Positions 45,483 through 55,278 of a stretch of DNA of 64,000 nt are shown here, one piece after another (the stretch's first letter is position 1; every line of letters begins with the position of its first letter). Made by a program: the position numbers and the translations under genes. The stretch is from Blautia hydrogenotrophica DSM 10507 (lineage in GTDB: Bacteria > Bacillota > Clostridia > Lachnospirales > Lachnospiraceae), in assembly GCF_034356035.1 (NCBI RefSeq), contig NZ_CP136423.1, positions 1,240,001 through 1,304,000 on the forward strand. The letters are read 5' to 3'. The notes under the pieces are model-generated. The model was not told where the DNA came from, made no database searches, and worked only from the letters and a program-made list of their open reading frames with translations.

Positions 45483-46599
45483 TTAGATCCACCTTCTTTT
45501 CTAAAATAGACCTCAAATACTCTTCAGCATTTCTCCTTTCTTCCTTCAGCAATTTATCAATTCTGTTTTCTTTTTCTGCAACCAATTTCCAATTCAATTT
45601 TTTTAAATTTTCAATCTCAGAAATTTGAATTTCATTCAGGTCTAATAGGTTTAAAACACTTTCCAACCGACTGTTTCTTGTGGAATGGCGATAGACGATT
45701 ACTTGTTTTTTCAACAATAGGCTTAAAACAGTTCCATGAAAAGAGTTGGTAATAATATAGTCTGCATGGTCAATCAACCATAGAAATTCACAAGGCCCAT
45801 ATGAACGAATCTGCATACTTGCATGTGGATTCTTTTTGATTCCCCCATCCAGTGCTATACAAGAAAGTCCTGTTTCCTTTTTTACCCTCATAATCACATC
45901 GAGACTAAAGTCCGTATTCTGAATGGGATAATACAAAATAAAGTGATCTGGCAAATTTTCCGTAGGTTTCTGACTTACGCTGCGCCAATAGTCTCCAGAA
46001 AACAATAATGTTGGATCAATACTTTGCACAATCCGACCTGAATTTAATAATTTACACGCAAGGTCTACGCCGGACTTTTCTCTGATACTAATATTGTCAA
46101 AACGTGCAATACCTTTGCGAATCCATTCTTGATCCTGCATACTCAAGCGATCCTGTCCAATACTCGCCGCATAAGATGCCAATACAGCCTTGTTCTTAGT
46201 TACATAATCAAAGAAAAAACTTGTATCATGTTTGACATTCTCTGGATTCCAAATTTGGTCGCTTCCGCAAATATAGACATCATAGTCCAATTCTGCTGTT
46301 TCTAAATCATTCGGAGTATTATAACGCATAGTCATTCTTGGTAGATACTTTTTGTTAAAGTTCTGAAATAGTCTATATCGTTCTCTCTGTGCATGTCCAT
46401 TGATTATTGCTTTGAGTTTTTCTTTTAAAGACCACTGTCTCTGTTTCAACGGATCCATTGGATCTAAAAAATAAATAGGGCAATAATTAATTATTTCTAC
46501 ATTCCCACCTAGCTCCGAAATTTTTTTTGCCAATGCATGTGCCTGCAAAGATGCTCCTGGATTCTTTGAACAATGCACTGTTTGTAATCCTACTCTCAT
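45457..46599 (-). CDS. Polysaccharide pyruvyl transferase family protein
   Basis: A 380-residue GT-B-like enzyme of the PS_pyruv_trans family, which adds ketal-linked pyruvate to sugars using phosphoenolpyruvate. Motifs: TVHCSKNPGASLQAHALAKKI near the N-terminus, YICGSDQIWNPE, ASYAASIG, SIREKSGVDLACKLL, DPTLLFS and ADYIITNSFHGTVLSLLLKKQVIVYRHSTRNSRLESVLNLL. Such a group would give the unit B polymer negative charge. The iron-sulfur FrhB-like gene nearby is a common companion. The ribosome site is TTGGAGTGA. Confidence 0.9.
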   Translation of the reverse strand: MRVGLQTVHCSKNPGASLQAHALAKKISELGGNVEIINYCPIYFLDPMDPLKQRQWSLKEKLKAIINGHAQRERYRLFQNFNKKYLPRMTMRYNTPNDLETAELDYDVYICGSDQIWNPENVKHDTSFFFDYVTKNKAVLASYAASIGQDRLSMQDQEWIRKGIARFDNISIREKSGVDLACKLLNSGRIVQSIDPTLLFSGDYWRSVSQKPTENLPDHFILYYPIQNTDFSLDVIMRVKKETGLSCIALDGGIKKNPHASMQIRSYGPCEFLWLIDHADYIITNSFHGTVLSLLLKKQVIVYRHSTRNSRLESVLNLLDLNEIQISEIENLKKLNWKLVAEKENRIDKLLKEERRNAEEYLRSILEKKVDLSDNTKKSE

Positions 46600-46613
46600 A
46601 GTTCACTCCAATT

Positions 46614-47780
46614 TTACCGCAATAGTTCTTCCCACACATTCATAATGTGTTCTGGCCTAAACTGATTTGCTCTTTCAATCGCCTTTTTTGCATAATTCTC
46701 TAAAAGGATTTCATCTTTAATAAGCTGTTTTATTCCATCTGCCAATTTATCTTCCGCTTCAGATAAAGTTACTCTTTCGTAGTCAAAATCATTATTCACG
46801 GGAACAAGTATACCAAATTCCGCCAATTCCACTTCAGATGTCTTCCAATCTACAGGCGTGGATGGCGCCAGTATTTCCCGACAACCTGCATCACAATCAG
46901 TTGAAATAATTGCAACGCCACAATTTCCCGCTTCAATCAGTGCCATAGGAAGCCCTTCTGTTTCTGCTGGATTTGCGTAAATATCAGCCTCTGCTATCTG
47001 ATGGTAGGGGTTCTGTACATAACCTGGCATACTAATGACATTTTCCAGTTTCAGTTTCGCTGTCAGCTTTTCAAACGTCCCCCTCAATTCACCGTCTCCA
47101 TAGATTGTCAAATGCGCAGAGGGATACTCTTCTTGGACTTTTTTCATTGCTCTTATCAAATGCCATTGACCTTTTTCCTTTACAAATCGTCCCATGTTTA
47201 CGACTTCGATTTTTTCCTTTTTAATATCTTTTTGATGTGGTTTAACAGAAATATCACAGAAGTTATAAATTGTCTTTATATTTGATTCGGAAATACCAAA
47301 ATTTCGAATCATGTTCTGCCTAGCACACTCTGACACACATACAACTATGTCAGATAAAACAGAAACCAGCCATCCCCGAATCTTATTTTTTCGAGAAGGC
47401 GTTTCCATCGTGTGTACATATGTAATTACTTTATCCTTATACCTCGAAAAAATGTTGACATAATTGCACATTGGCAAATGGCTAATTGTAAATTGAATAT
47501 GGTTTAATTTCTTGATTTTTTTCGTACGCTGAACTCTTCTAAACAGAGTAATTGTTTTTCTCAATAACCCTTTTGCTGGCGGCAGCCTCAAATCAATCAA
47601 CCGTCCTGCGTATGGATATGTAATGTCTTTTCCATCATGAACAATAAGAAAAACATTATAGTGCTTCGCAAATTCCAAAGACATATTTGCCGCGACACGT
47701 TCTGCCCCTCCCTTGTTGAGAGTAGGTACAATAATTGCAACATTCTTCTTTTCAGTATCTAGTTGCCCGTTTCTTTGCAT
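46614..47780 (-). CDS. Glycosyltransferase, GT4 family
   Basis: A 388-residue GT-B retaining glycosyltransferase. The N-terminal VAIIVPTLNKGGAERVAANMSLEF, then EVVNMGRFVKEKGQWHLIRAMKKVQEEYPSAHLTIYGDGELRG and EADIYANPAETEGLPMALIEAGNCGVAIISTDC. These give a confident family assignment. Relatives often transfer GalNAc, Gal or Glc; specificity is not determined. The ribosome site AGGAGAA is clear. It is followed downstream by the pyruvyltransferase-like gene after 14 bases. Confidence 0.93.
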   Translation of the reverse strand: MQRNGQLDTEKKNVAIIVPTLNKGGAERVAANMSLEFAKHYNVFLIVHDGKDITYPYAGRLIDLRLPPAKGLLRKTITLFRRVQRTKKIKKLNHIQFTISHLPMCNYVNIFSRYKDKVITYVHTMETPSRKNKIRGWLVSVLSDIVVCVSECARQNMIRNFGISESNIKTIYNFCDISVKPHQKDIKKEKIEVVNMGRFVKEKGQWHLIRAMKKVQEEYPSAHLTIYGDGELRGTFEKLTAKLKLENVISMPGYVQNPYHQIAEADIYANPAETEGLPMALIEAGNCGVAIISTDCDAGCREILAPSTPVDWKTSEVELAEFGILVPVNNDFDYERVTLSEAEDKLADGIKQLIKDEILLENYAKKAIERANQFRPEHIMNVWEELLR

Positions 47781-47822
47781 AATACTGTTTCTCCTATTAA
47801 GGATAAAATAATATGTAAGGTT

Positions 47823-48875
47823 CTATTTGCTTAGTACAAATCCAACTTTTTTCTGGATAGTTTCCATAACTCTTTCAGGATCATATCTTTTTGCTTCCTT
47901 CAAACATTGTTTTCTCATAGTGAAAACTAGTTCTGGAGCACTCATCAAGTACTCCATTAATTCTTCTAATTTCTCAGGTTTTTCAGGATCATACAACAAT
48001 CCTGTATAGCCCTCCTGAATTATCTCGCCGTTTAAGTGCCAATCTGTTGCAATAATAGGGACTCCGGCAGAAAAAGCATCAATAATTGTTCCTGGGAAAC
48101 CCTCACCATAGAATGTAGTTGGAAATAGTAATGCATATGCCCCTGTGAGGATTTCAACGCTTTTGTCCGCTGATATCACGCCATTGTAATTTATCGCTCC
48201 ATTTGATATAGCAATGTACCTTTTTATGACAACGTCATAATTATCCTCAATCGGCCCATAGATTTCTAATCTAGCTTTTATAAAACCACATTTTGTATTA
48301 ATGTTGATAACTGCCTCACAGGCTCGTCCAATTCCTTTTGCTTCATTAACTCTACTAAAGGTGCAGAATCGGAACTGTTTAGGATAAGATAAAACTAAAC
48401 TGTCTTCCCCTATACATTTTAGCCGTTTAAAATTGGGAAGGTATTCAACTTTCTTTACTCCCAAATCTTCTAATCGTTTTTTTAGCTGTACAGATTCCAC
48501 CCAATTAACTGAGAACTTATTCAACTGTTCAATTAGTTGTGGATGTTGTTTTATAAGGCTGTCTATAGAACCTCCTATACAATCGTGCAAAATTGGTTTT
48601 TTGAACAGTGTGTTCAGTCTGTTCACAACAGGAAAAATAACTTTCATTCCGTTTCTTGACAAAAGTATAAAAACAACATCACTTTTCTTCAACACCTCTA
48701 TAATTTTGAAAAAGATATTGAATGCCCTTTTTTTATAATTATAAGTATCTGCAATTAAAACTTTCGAGTTAGGATCCATGTGAGTGATTTCTTCAACCAA
48801 AGTTCTCGTTTTTATCGTTTGTCCATCGCATAAATCCGTACCTTCCGCCGTACGGCCTATTATTCCATATGTCAT
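47823..48875 (-). CDS. Glycosyltransferase, GT4-like
   Basis: A 350-residue GT-B glycosyltransferase. The start MTYGIIGRTAEGTDLCDGQTIKTRTL at 48875 is supported by GGAG 7 bases upstream, while the frame reads back to 48899 without support. The C-terminal domain has FRFCTFSRVNEAKGIGRACEAV and YALLFPTTFYGEGFPGTIIDAFSAGVPIIATDW, the EGxPxxxxDA catalytic region, in which Asp replaces the usual second Glu. It is related in pattern to the unit A enzyme at 33995. Confidence 0.87.
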   Translation of the reverse strand: MTYGIIGRTAEGTDLCDGQTIKTRTLVEEITHMDPNSKVLIADTYNYKKRAFNIFFKIIEVLKKSDVVFILLSRNGMKVIFPVVNRLNTLFKKPILHDCIGGSIDSLIKQHPQLIEQLNKFSVNWVESVQLKKRLEDLGVKKVEYLPNFKRLKCIGEDSLVLSYPKQFRFCTFSRVNEAKGIGRACEAVININTKCGFIKARLEIYGPIEDNYDVVIKRYIAISNGAINYNGVISADKSVEILTGAYALLFPTTFYGEGFPGTIIDAFSAGVPIIATDWHLNGEIIQEGYTGLLYDPEKPEKLEELMEYLMSAPELVFTMRKQCLKEAKRYDPERVMETIQKKVGFVLSK

Positions 48876-48952
48876 CTTTTTTCTCCAAAATAAATGCACT
48901 GATTAATTATAATAAAATCAAAATATATATTACTCATTTTTTCACTATTATT

Positions 48953-49825
48953 TTACATACGATTATATACACCTAAATCCAACCATTCTCCTATCCTTGC
49001 ATCTGCATTATCAGGTGCCAATGGCATAATGCCAGCAGAAGGCGTAAATGTCAGTTCAGAAAAATATAATTTATTATTAACATTCATTAAGTCAACCCGT
49101 ACAAAAGGGAAATCCTCTGATAGTTTTTTCGCTATTTTAAGCATTTGTTCCAAATTATTCGGCATTTCAGGAAGTGATTCAAAACGTTTGTGGTCAAGAC
49201 GGTAAAAATCAGCAGGTTCTCCATTAGGCCAAAAAAAATCACATCTCATATTATGAAAGTCTCCATTCGGTGTAATCGCAACATAATAAAACCTTGGAAT
49301 ACCATTAAAGCAGAAAAATTTGTAATCCTTCAGTTCACCTTCAAGGAATTCCTCACAAACGATCCTTCTTTGTATTTTACTGTAATGAGGTTCACCTGAT
49401 ACTAAGCCAAAATCTTCTTTTAACCAAGTATTCAATTTTTTTATGGCTTGTTTTTTATCCAATGTGTCTTTGTCGGTGCAAATAATGTTGTATGCGCATC
49501 CATGCGTACACTTTAATACAAACCTATTAGGAAGACTTTCCCAATTAATATCTTCCGTCTTCTCCCAAACTCCAATTATCTTTACAAGTAATTCTTTATA
49601 TCCTTTTTCTTGTATATAATTGTGAACTAAATATTTATCAGTACAGCGAATAACTTGCGGATTTTTAGGGAATTCTCGCAATTTTAGCCAGCATAATTTT
49701 TCGTTAAATGTAGTGGGTGTATTTAGATTTAATTTCTTATGAACAAAAGTCCAATACATTATTTTTGAAGATAACTCTATATCAATACGCGATATTGTTT
49801 TACGCATTGTCCGTACAAACTTCAT
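48953..49825 (-). CDS. TupA-like ATP-grasp protein
   Basis: A 290-residue protein of the ATP-grasp/TupA-like family found in polysaccharide operons. Features: TTFNEKLCWLKL, CTDKYLVHNYIQEKGYKELLVKIIGVWEK, FVLKCTHGCAYNIICTDK, EEFLEGELKDYKFFCFNGIPRFYYVA, FPFVRVDLMNVNNKLYFSELTFTPSAGIMPLAPD, where the last holds the metal-binding Glu and the product-like loop. The family name refers to teichuronopeptide synthesis; attaching an amino acid or similar group to a uronic acid carboxyl is a reasonable inference, since a UDP-glucuronate-making enzyme is in the same unit. Start ATG 49825 chosen because GGGAG lies 10 bases upstream. Confidence 0.85.
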   Translation of the reverse strand: MKFVRTMRKTISRIDIELSSKIMYWTFVHKKLNLNTPTTFNEKLCWLKLREFPKNPQVIRCTDKYLVHNYIQEKGYKELLVKIIGVWEKTEDINWESLPNRFVLKCTHGCAYNIICTDKDTLDKKQAIKKLNTWLKEDFGLVSGEPHYSKIQRRIVCEEFLEGELKDYKFFCFNGIPRFYYVAITPNGDFHNMRCDFFWPNGEPADFYRLDHKRFESLPEMPNNLEQMLKIAKKLSEDFPFVRVDLMNVNNKLYFSELTFTPSAGIMPLAPDNADARIGEWLDLGVYNRM

Positions 49826-49839
49826 ATACTTTTTTCTCC

Positions 49840-50607
49840 CTACCGTTTCCTGTAAACCCGTTTCCAAACTGCCAAGACTGCATATCTTATAAAGCAATAA
49901 CAACTAAATAGCAAAGATAAATGTTCAATATTTCTATAAAGATTCCATACCCCTTTTATCGCTTTAATTTTATTGCTGCTCAATGAATTTCCTGCCCTGC
50001 GGTATTCTGCAAGAATTTCATCAAGACCATAACATTTATATCCTGCTTTTAGAATTTGAAGCCAAGTTGCTGCGTCTTGTCTTCTTCTAATATCCGGCAT
50101 TTCCAGATATTTTCTATCAACAATATCTATATCCACCATAATTCCTACTGTTTGAAGCAAATTATTTGTCAAAAATCCCACATAATCTACTTCGGGCAGC
50201 ATATGTACTTGTTTATTCAATGGTTTCCCATCATCATCAACTACTTCGTAAGATGTGCATGAAAAACTACAAGGCTTGGATTTCATGAAAGAGACTTGCT
50301 TTTCTAGTTTATCGGGTTTCCAAATATCATCTGCATCTAAATATGCAATGAAACGACCTGTAGCTTCATTCAGCGATATGTTCCTAGCTTTAGCTGCGCC
50401 ACCATTAACAGGTTGTTTTATCAATTTTATTCTTGGGTCTTCTTTTGCTATTGCCTCAATAATATCCACAGTATGATCTGTTGAACAATCGTCAACTATA
50501 ATCATTTCCCAGTTCTTATATATTTGATTCTGAACTGACTTAATTGTATCGACAATGTATTTTTCACTATTCCACGAAGGGGTTATTATTGAAACTTTAT
50601 CCTGCAT
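49840..50607 (-). CDS. Glycosyltransferase family 2
   Basis: A 255-residue GT-A enzyme. Motifs VSIITPSWNSEKYIVDTIKSVQNQIYKNWEMIIVDDCSTDHT, GGAAKARNISLNEATG and FIAYLDADDIWKPDKLEKQ; a later CYGLDEILAEYRRAGNSLS is typical of this subfamily. The C-terminus is hydrophobic and basic. It lies 20 bases after the dehydrogenase gene. Relatives in capsule clusters often transfer galactose or similar. Confidence 0.92.
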   Translation of the reverse strand: MQDKVSIITPSWNSEKYIVDTIKSVQNQIYKNWEMIIVDDCSTDHTVDIIEAIAKEDPRIKLIKQPVNGGAAKARNISLNEATGRFIAYLDADDIWKPDKLEKQVSFMKSKPCSFSCTSYEVVDDDGKPLNKQVHMLPEVDYVGFLTNNLLQTVGIMVDIDIVDRKYLEMPDIRRRQDAATWLQILKAGYKCYGLDEILAEYRRAGNSLSSNKIKAIKGVWNLYRNIEHLSLLFSCYCFIRYAVLAVWKRVYRKR

Positions 50608-50627
50608 TCTCTTTCCTCACTGATTTC

Positions 50628-51884
50628 TCAATCTCTCTGGAAAATGTCTCTCGTATACACTTTGTCTTTCACATCATCCAGACAATCGTCATAGCGGTTT
50701 GCAATAATGGCCTGGCTCTGTTTCTTGAATTCATCCAAATTGTTGACTACGGCCGATCCAAAGAACGTACTACCGTTTTCTAACGTCGGCTCATAAATAA
50801 TCACAGTTGCACCTTTTGCTTTAATACGTTTCATCACACCTTGGATGCTGCTCTGGCGGAAATTGTCACTATTACTTTTCATAGTCAGACGGTAGACACC
50901 AACTATTACCAATTTTTCTTTACTTTTACTATATTGATTATCTCCGTCGTAACCGTAATACCCAGCTATTTTCAATACACGGTCGGCAATGAAGTCCTTG
51001 CGAGTGCGGTTGGATTCCACGATAGCTTCAATTAAATTTTCCGGCACATCGTTATAATTTGCCAGCAGTTGACGAGTGTCCTTGGGAAGACAATAACCGC
51101 CATATCCAAATGAGGGATTATTGTAATGACTGCCAATACGCGGATCAAGACACACCCCATCAATAATCTGTTGCGTATTCAGCCCCTTCATCTCAGCATA
51201 GGTATCTAATTCATTAAAATAGCTTACCCGCAGAGCCAAATATGTATTAGCAAATAACTTAACCGCTTCGGCTTCAGTAGAACCCATAAACAATGTATCA
51301 ACGTTTTCTTTGACTGCACCTTCACGTAAAAGCTGCGCAAAAATATGAGCAGCCTTTACCGAATGGGTATTCTCTATATCTGTACCAACAATGATTCTGC
51401 TAGGGTACAGATTATCGTATAATGCCTTACTTTCGCGCAAAAACTCTGGGCTAAAGAGGATATTGTCAAAATGAAATTTTTCACGGATACTTTTGGTATA
51501 ACCAACAGGAATCGTAGATTTAATTACTATAATGGCTTCTGGATTATGCTCAATGACCAGCTTTATAACAGCTTCTACCGCGGAAGTATCAAAAAAATTT
51601 CTTTTGCTGTCATAATTGGTAGGTGTTGCAATAATCACAAAGTCAGCATCGCTATATGCAGCTTTCCCATCAAGCGTGGCTGTTAGATTCAAATCCTTTT
51701 CTGCCAAATATTTTTCAATATACTCATCCTGTATCACAGGCTTACGATTGTTGATCTGCTCTACTTTTTCTTTCATTACATCAACGGCAGTCACCTGATG
51801 TTGTTGTGCAAGCAACACTGCCAGAGATAACCCAACATAGCCAGTACCGGCTACAGCAATTTTTAAATCTGTAAAACTTCTCAT
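50628..51884 (-). CDS. ugd: UDP-glucose 6-dehydrogenase (unit B copy)
   Basis: A 418-residue enzyme that oxidises UDP-glucose to UDP-glucuronate with NAD. Rossmann motif [16 protein letters not shown] near the start, [33 protein letters not shown] and the catalytic Cys in [17 protein letters not shown]. The start at 51884 (MRSFTDLK) has TAGGAGAA upstream; the frame extends back to 51914 without support. A close relative is encoded at 61353. It is the first intact gene of unit B, but a degenerate reading frame lies between it and the leader motif. It suggests that unit B polymer contains a uronic acid. Confidence 0.94.
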   Translation of the reverse strand: MRSFTDLKIAVAGTGYVGLSLAVLLAQQHQVTAVDVMKEKVEQINNRKPVIQDEYIEKYLAEKDLNLTATLDGKAAYSDADFVIIATPTNYDSKRNFFDTSAVEAVIKLVIEHNPEAIIVIKSTIPVGYTKSIREKFHFDNILFSPEFLRESKALYDNLYPSRIIVGTDIENTHSVKAAHIFAQLLREGAVKENVDTLFMGSTEAEAVKLFANTYLALRVSYFNELDTYAEMKGLNTQQIIDGVCLDPRIGSHYNNPSFGYGGYCLPKDTRQLLANYNDVPENLIEAIVESNRTRKDFIADRVLKIAGYYGYDGDNQYSKSKEKLVIVGVYRLTMKSNSDNFRQSSIQGVMKRIKAKGATVIIYEPTLENGSTFFGSAVVNNLDEFKKQSQAIIANRYDDCLDDVKDKVYTRDIFQRD

Positions 51885-51906
51885 ATTTGCTATTCTCCTA
51901 ATTACA

Positions 51907-52212
51907 CTACACAATTATTTTTCTCTGTCTTTGTAAAATCTGTATATTACGGGTTGTACCGAGCTTATAATCCAAATTAGCCTCTGATGTATTGATATCA
52001 GCACAGGGTTAACAAAATTCTTTATCAGCAATATGGGTTTTCATAAAAATAAATGAAGGATGTTCGGACGGTTCTACAAACCTTGCATCCTTCAACTGCG
52101 CATCATAATAACCATTCATATTATCGATAGCGGCAATTAGTACATCTTTATAATTTTCATAAAGGTGTTTTTCTAAACTGAAACTTATATCTACAAAATA
52201 TCTTGCAATCAC
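51907..52212 (-). pseudogene. Degenerate short gene between leader motif and ugd
   Basis: A reading frame from GTG 52212 runs 67 codons to a TAA (52011-52009), then stays open in the same frame for 32 more codons (PCADINTSEANLDYKLG...) to a TAG at 51909-51907. The two parts read like one continuous polar protein end, so this is probably a 3' remnant or an ochre-disrupted gene. There is no good ribosome site for GTG. I do not recognise the family. It starts 53 bases after the unit B leader motif. Confidence 0.5.
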
Positions 52213-52265
52213 CCCAACTCAAAACACATCAACTGAACTCAATATTATTTTTATAATTTCGCTTT

Positions 52266-52292
52266 TGCCAACTCCAAATAATTGTTATTATT
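52266..52292 (-). promoter_or_regulatory. Conserved 27-base leader motif, copy 2 (unit B)
   Basis: Exact reverse complement of the motif at 26986-27012. A minus-strand TATAAT (52310-52305) lies 12 bases upstream of the motif, which would put the motif very near the 5' end of the unit B mRNA. No good -35 box is seen. Confidence 0.85.
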
Positions 52293-52640
52293 TCACAAAA
52301 ACTAATTATAAAATTTTTATTCTCTTCACCGGATATTTTTTCTATGTATTCTGTATAGTTACAAAAGTATCTATAAAAATCAGATTATCAGTTATTTTTA
52401 TTTGTTGATATAAAAAATAACTAATTAGATCAGAATTCTTTGGCTGTATTACTAATGAAAATATAAAAAAAATGATTTTTATGGAAAATATCGGTAAACA
52501 ATAAGGTTTTTGTATTGCTATTTGGGTACAGCAATGTTAGAATTGTAGCTACAGGAGTTTAGTTACAATTTTTTATACAAAAAAGGTTTGACAAAGCAGA
52601 AGCGTATTGTTAAGAAGGGAGTGGAGCTAATAGATTAACC
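52293..52640. other. A/T-rich divergent region upstream of unit B and the broken ATPase gene
   Basis: About 350 bases with no gene. It holds the possible unit B -10 box (52305-52310), an A/T-rich inverted repeat (GTTATTTTT near 52394 against AAAAATAAC near 52422), and a rightward promoter-like TTGACA (52588-52593) with 17 bases to TAAGAA. Confidence 0.45.
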
Positions 52641-54072
52641 ATGAAAAAAACTTTCTGTTGGAATTGGAAGTTTCAAGAAATTCACAGGAATGGTTTTTAC
52701 TATGTGGATAAGGCAGGTCTTATTAAAGAACTGCTTGAGAATTGGGGAAAAGTAAAGCTTTTTCCCATCGTGTATATTCGCTTAAAAGATGTTGATGCAA
52801 ACAGTTATAAAGTTGCGCAAGGTACGACAATCAAAATAACAAACCAAGAAGCCAGGAGACTAAAGTTTTTTTGATATTTCAATAAACATTATTAAAAGCG
52901 TACTATTATATTCATTGGTGAATATGACGTGTCTTTGGCAAAAACAAATGAACTAGCTATTATAAAAAAATAGTAAAGTTGATTCGCAGCCTATCCGGTG
53001 CGGTTTTAAAAACCAATGAAAATCTTTTTTTGTTGTCTTAGTGGGATGTCTACGTATGGATAAAGAAGATATTTTACTAGACTCAATAATTTTGATGTGT
53101 TTTCAATCAAGGATGTTGAATTTGACGAATATTTTTGCTTTACAGATACGGAAGTCCAATATATGCTCCACTACAAGAGTCAAGAGCGTATTTATGATAC
53201 TGTACAAGAATGGTATGACAGTTACCGCTTTAGAAAGGTAGACATATATTATCCATGGGATGTGGTCTGTTATTGCAGAACTCATAAAAGCAATAAAAAT
53301 TTACCACCAAAAATATTGATTAGATACCAGTGAGAATGATGTGGTTAAACATTTAATAGATGGAACGGGAATTCAGAAAAATCTACCAAAATAGAAATGG
53401 AACAGTTAATTAATGATGAAAATATTCAAAAAGTGATTCATCAAGAGTTAACATATCTTGAATTATATTCTTCAATTGATAATATTAGGAATGCGCTCTT
53501 TATGACGGGATATCTCACACAACGGGTAAATTAGTGAGCAATGAACTCAGTTCGGTGATTCCGAATCGAGAAATACCAAATATTTATGCAGAACAGATAT
53601 TATTAATATTTAAAAATCAAGTTTCAATATATGATGCGGCGTTGGAGACTTTTTACACTTCTTTGGTAGTTGGAAATCCTCAGGAAGTGAAACAACAATT
53701 TGCTGCTTTATTGAGAAGATAGTCAGCGTCCGAGATACTTTTGGAAAAGAACCTACGAAAGAAAATTTTTATCATAGAATTTTGCTTGGCATTTTGGGTT
53801 TTAAGTCTGGATGGGTTATGACTTCTAATAAAGAATCGGGAAATGGTTTAAAAACATTATGATTTCAATGATGATGAGGATGTTGGAATTATTATAGAAA
53901 TTAAATACGCCGATGAAAATATTGAAGCTGTGCGCTTAAAAGTTCTTAATTATAGCAACGTTAATCAATACGTGAAGAATCTGCGTCAGGCTGGTATTCG
54001 TACGATATTGAAATAAGGTATTGCCTGCAATAGAAAAAGCTGCCGAGTACTACTTGAAACGAAAAAAGTAAC
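52641..54072 (+). pseudogene. Broken AAA-ATPase-like / PD-(D/E)XK nuclease-domain gene (DUF1703 type)
   Basis: Remnant of a gene common in gut anaerobes that encodes an AAA-ATPase-like domain plus a nuclease-like C-terminus. In-order fragments in several frames match the family layout: NGFYYVDKAGLIKELLENWGKVKLF (from 52641), IGEYDVSLAKTNEL (near 52910), GCLRMDKEDIF (near 53041), FDVFSIKDVEFDEYFCFTDTEVQYML and YDTVQEWYDSYRF with PWDVVCYC (53090-53280), VIPNREIPNIYAEQI (near 53560) and VGIIIEIKYADENIEAV (near 53880). After KVKLF the reading jumps to PIVYIRLKDV, so the segment with the Walker A loop of intact relatives is missing. Stops and frameshifts interrupt it at many points. It is certainly not functional. 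Confidence 0.87.
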
Positions 54073-54301
54073 TGATCTGCAACCCATAAAAGAATAACTA
54101 AATATTTTCAGTAACTTTTGTGTAATATGATATTTACTCAAAAATGTATTTAGAAATTTTTTGAAATGTTGATTTAAGAAATCGTAAGTTTTCCTGAGAA
54201 TTCATATCATCATTTTCCAAATGTCTTTCTAATCATATAGTTTTGACACCAAATAGTCATATTGTAAATAAAGTCGCTGGCAAAAGGAAAGGTGACATAA
54301 A

Positions 54302-54730
54302 ATGGAAAAACAACATGGCAACTACGAAAATTATAACACAAAGTTAAAACAAGATGCAGGTAATGGAACGTCAAATGCTCCAATAGGTCCGAGAGTAGGC
54401 AACTCAGAAGAGATTGTCAATCTTATTAAACAATATCTCTCACAACACCCTGCAAACTACGAACCTGGCATTGAATCACTGTTGGAACAAATTTATTTCT
54501 GTTATATGGACTTCAATCCGGTAGAAAATGCCAGTGTGAGAAAAAACTATAACGGTTTACTCGATTTGTTGCACGGACTAGCTCTGGGCCAAATTTCTTG
54601 TACAGAAGAAACGGAGGAACAGCTTATCGATTATGTCAATGCGGCATGCTCCGAGTATGAACGCGAAGCTTTCATAGAAGGAATGAAAGTCGGAGCCAGA
54701 GCGATAATAGAACTAATGGGAAGTAAGTAG
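54302..54730 (+). CDS. Small hypothetical protein, DUF6809-like
   Basis: A 142-residue protein of unknown function. The first 35 residues are polar and probably disordered (rich in Asn, Gly, Lys); the rest is helical and acidic, with SLLEQIYFCYMDFNPVENASVRKNYNGLLDLL and a conserved-looking end SEYEREAFIEGMKVGARAIIELMGS. The end pattern resembles short DUF6809-type proteins found in mobile regions of Clostridia, which is a weak match by eye. The ribosome site GGAAAGGTGA precedes the ATG and a strong terminator follows, so it is an intact single-gene unit. Confidence 0.68.
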   Translation: MEKQHGNYENYNTKLKQDAGNGTSNAPIGPRVGNSEEIVNLIKQYLSQHPANYEPGIESLLEQIYFCYMDFNPVENASVRKNYNGLLDLLHGLALGQISCTEETEEQLIDYVNAACSEYEREAFIEGMKVGARAIIELMGSK

Positions 54731-54759
54731 TAACAACTGAAGTAAATAAAAAACAGACA

Positions 54760-54804
54760 GAACCCTGCTGTGAATGAATAGGTTCAAAGCAGGGTTCATT
54801 TTTG
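54760..54804 (+). terminator. Intrinsic terminator after the small gene
   Basis: GAACCCTGCT (54760-54769) pairs perfectly with AGCAGGGTTC (54788-54797), followed by ATTTTTG. Confidence 0.93.
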
Positions 54805-54837
54805 TGACTGTATAAAACTTTTTAAAGTAATAATAAA

Positions 54838-54866
54838 TTGTAGGTTGTACAAAAATGTACTATAAT
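54838..54866 (+). promoter_or_regulatory. Orphan promoter with inverted repeat in the spacer
   Basis: TTGTAG (54838-54843), 17 bases, then consensus TATAAT (54861-54866). The spacer contains GTAC-AAAAAT-GTAC. Downstream is AGGAGAG and a GTG (54891) opening only 13 codons to a TAA ending at 54932, so it is likely a decapitated gene start or a very small peptide. Confidence 0.5.
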
Positions 54867-54938
54867 GTTAAAAATTAGGAGAGAAATTTTGTGAATTTTT
54901 CCTATCACATTTTATTCTTTTCTAGGATATAATTTCTT

Positions 54939-55018
54939 ATAGAAGAATCGTATTCAGAGTAATAAGAAAAAACACTATTTTTACAAAAGATAAAATACTC
55001 TGGATATGATTCTTTCTA
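54939..55018 (+). repeat. MITE-like element, copy 1
   Basis: Terminal inverted repeats: AGAATCGTATTCAGAGTA at the left and, inverted, TACTCTGGATATGATTCT at the right. The interior includes TACAAAAGATAAAAT. It matches 55279-55352 in the opposite orientation over about 70 bases. Confidence 0.75.
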
Positions 55019-55278
55019 GTTAAATTTAAAACTTATAGACATTTCTTTACATAATTAGATAAATAATGTTTAAGTCAATCTGACTGAATATCATCTTGTA
55101 ATTCATTTCTTCATTATAGATCAGCATACTTTTATATTCGATTCCAAATGTAACTGACCTGTACTCTTAAACGTTTCAATATCTCAACATTTCTCTATTC
55201 CCTGATAACAGTTTAAGGTTTGATAAAATCGCCTAGTTCAATCTAAAAGAAAAACAAGGTGATCTGAGTATCAATATG

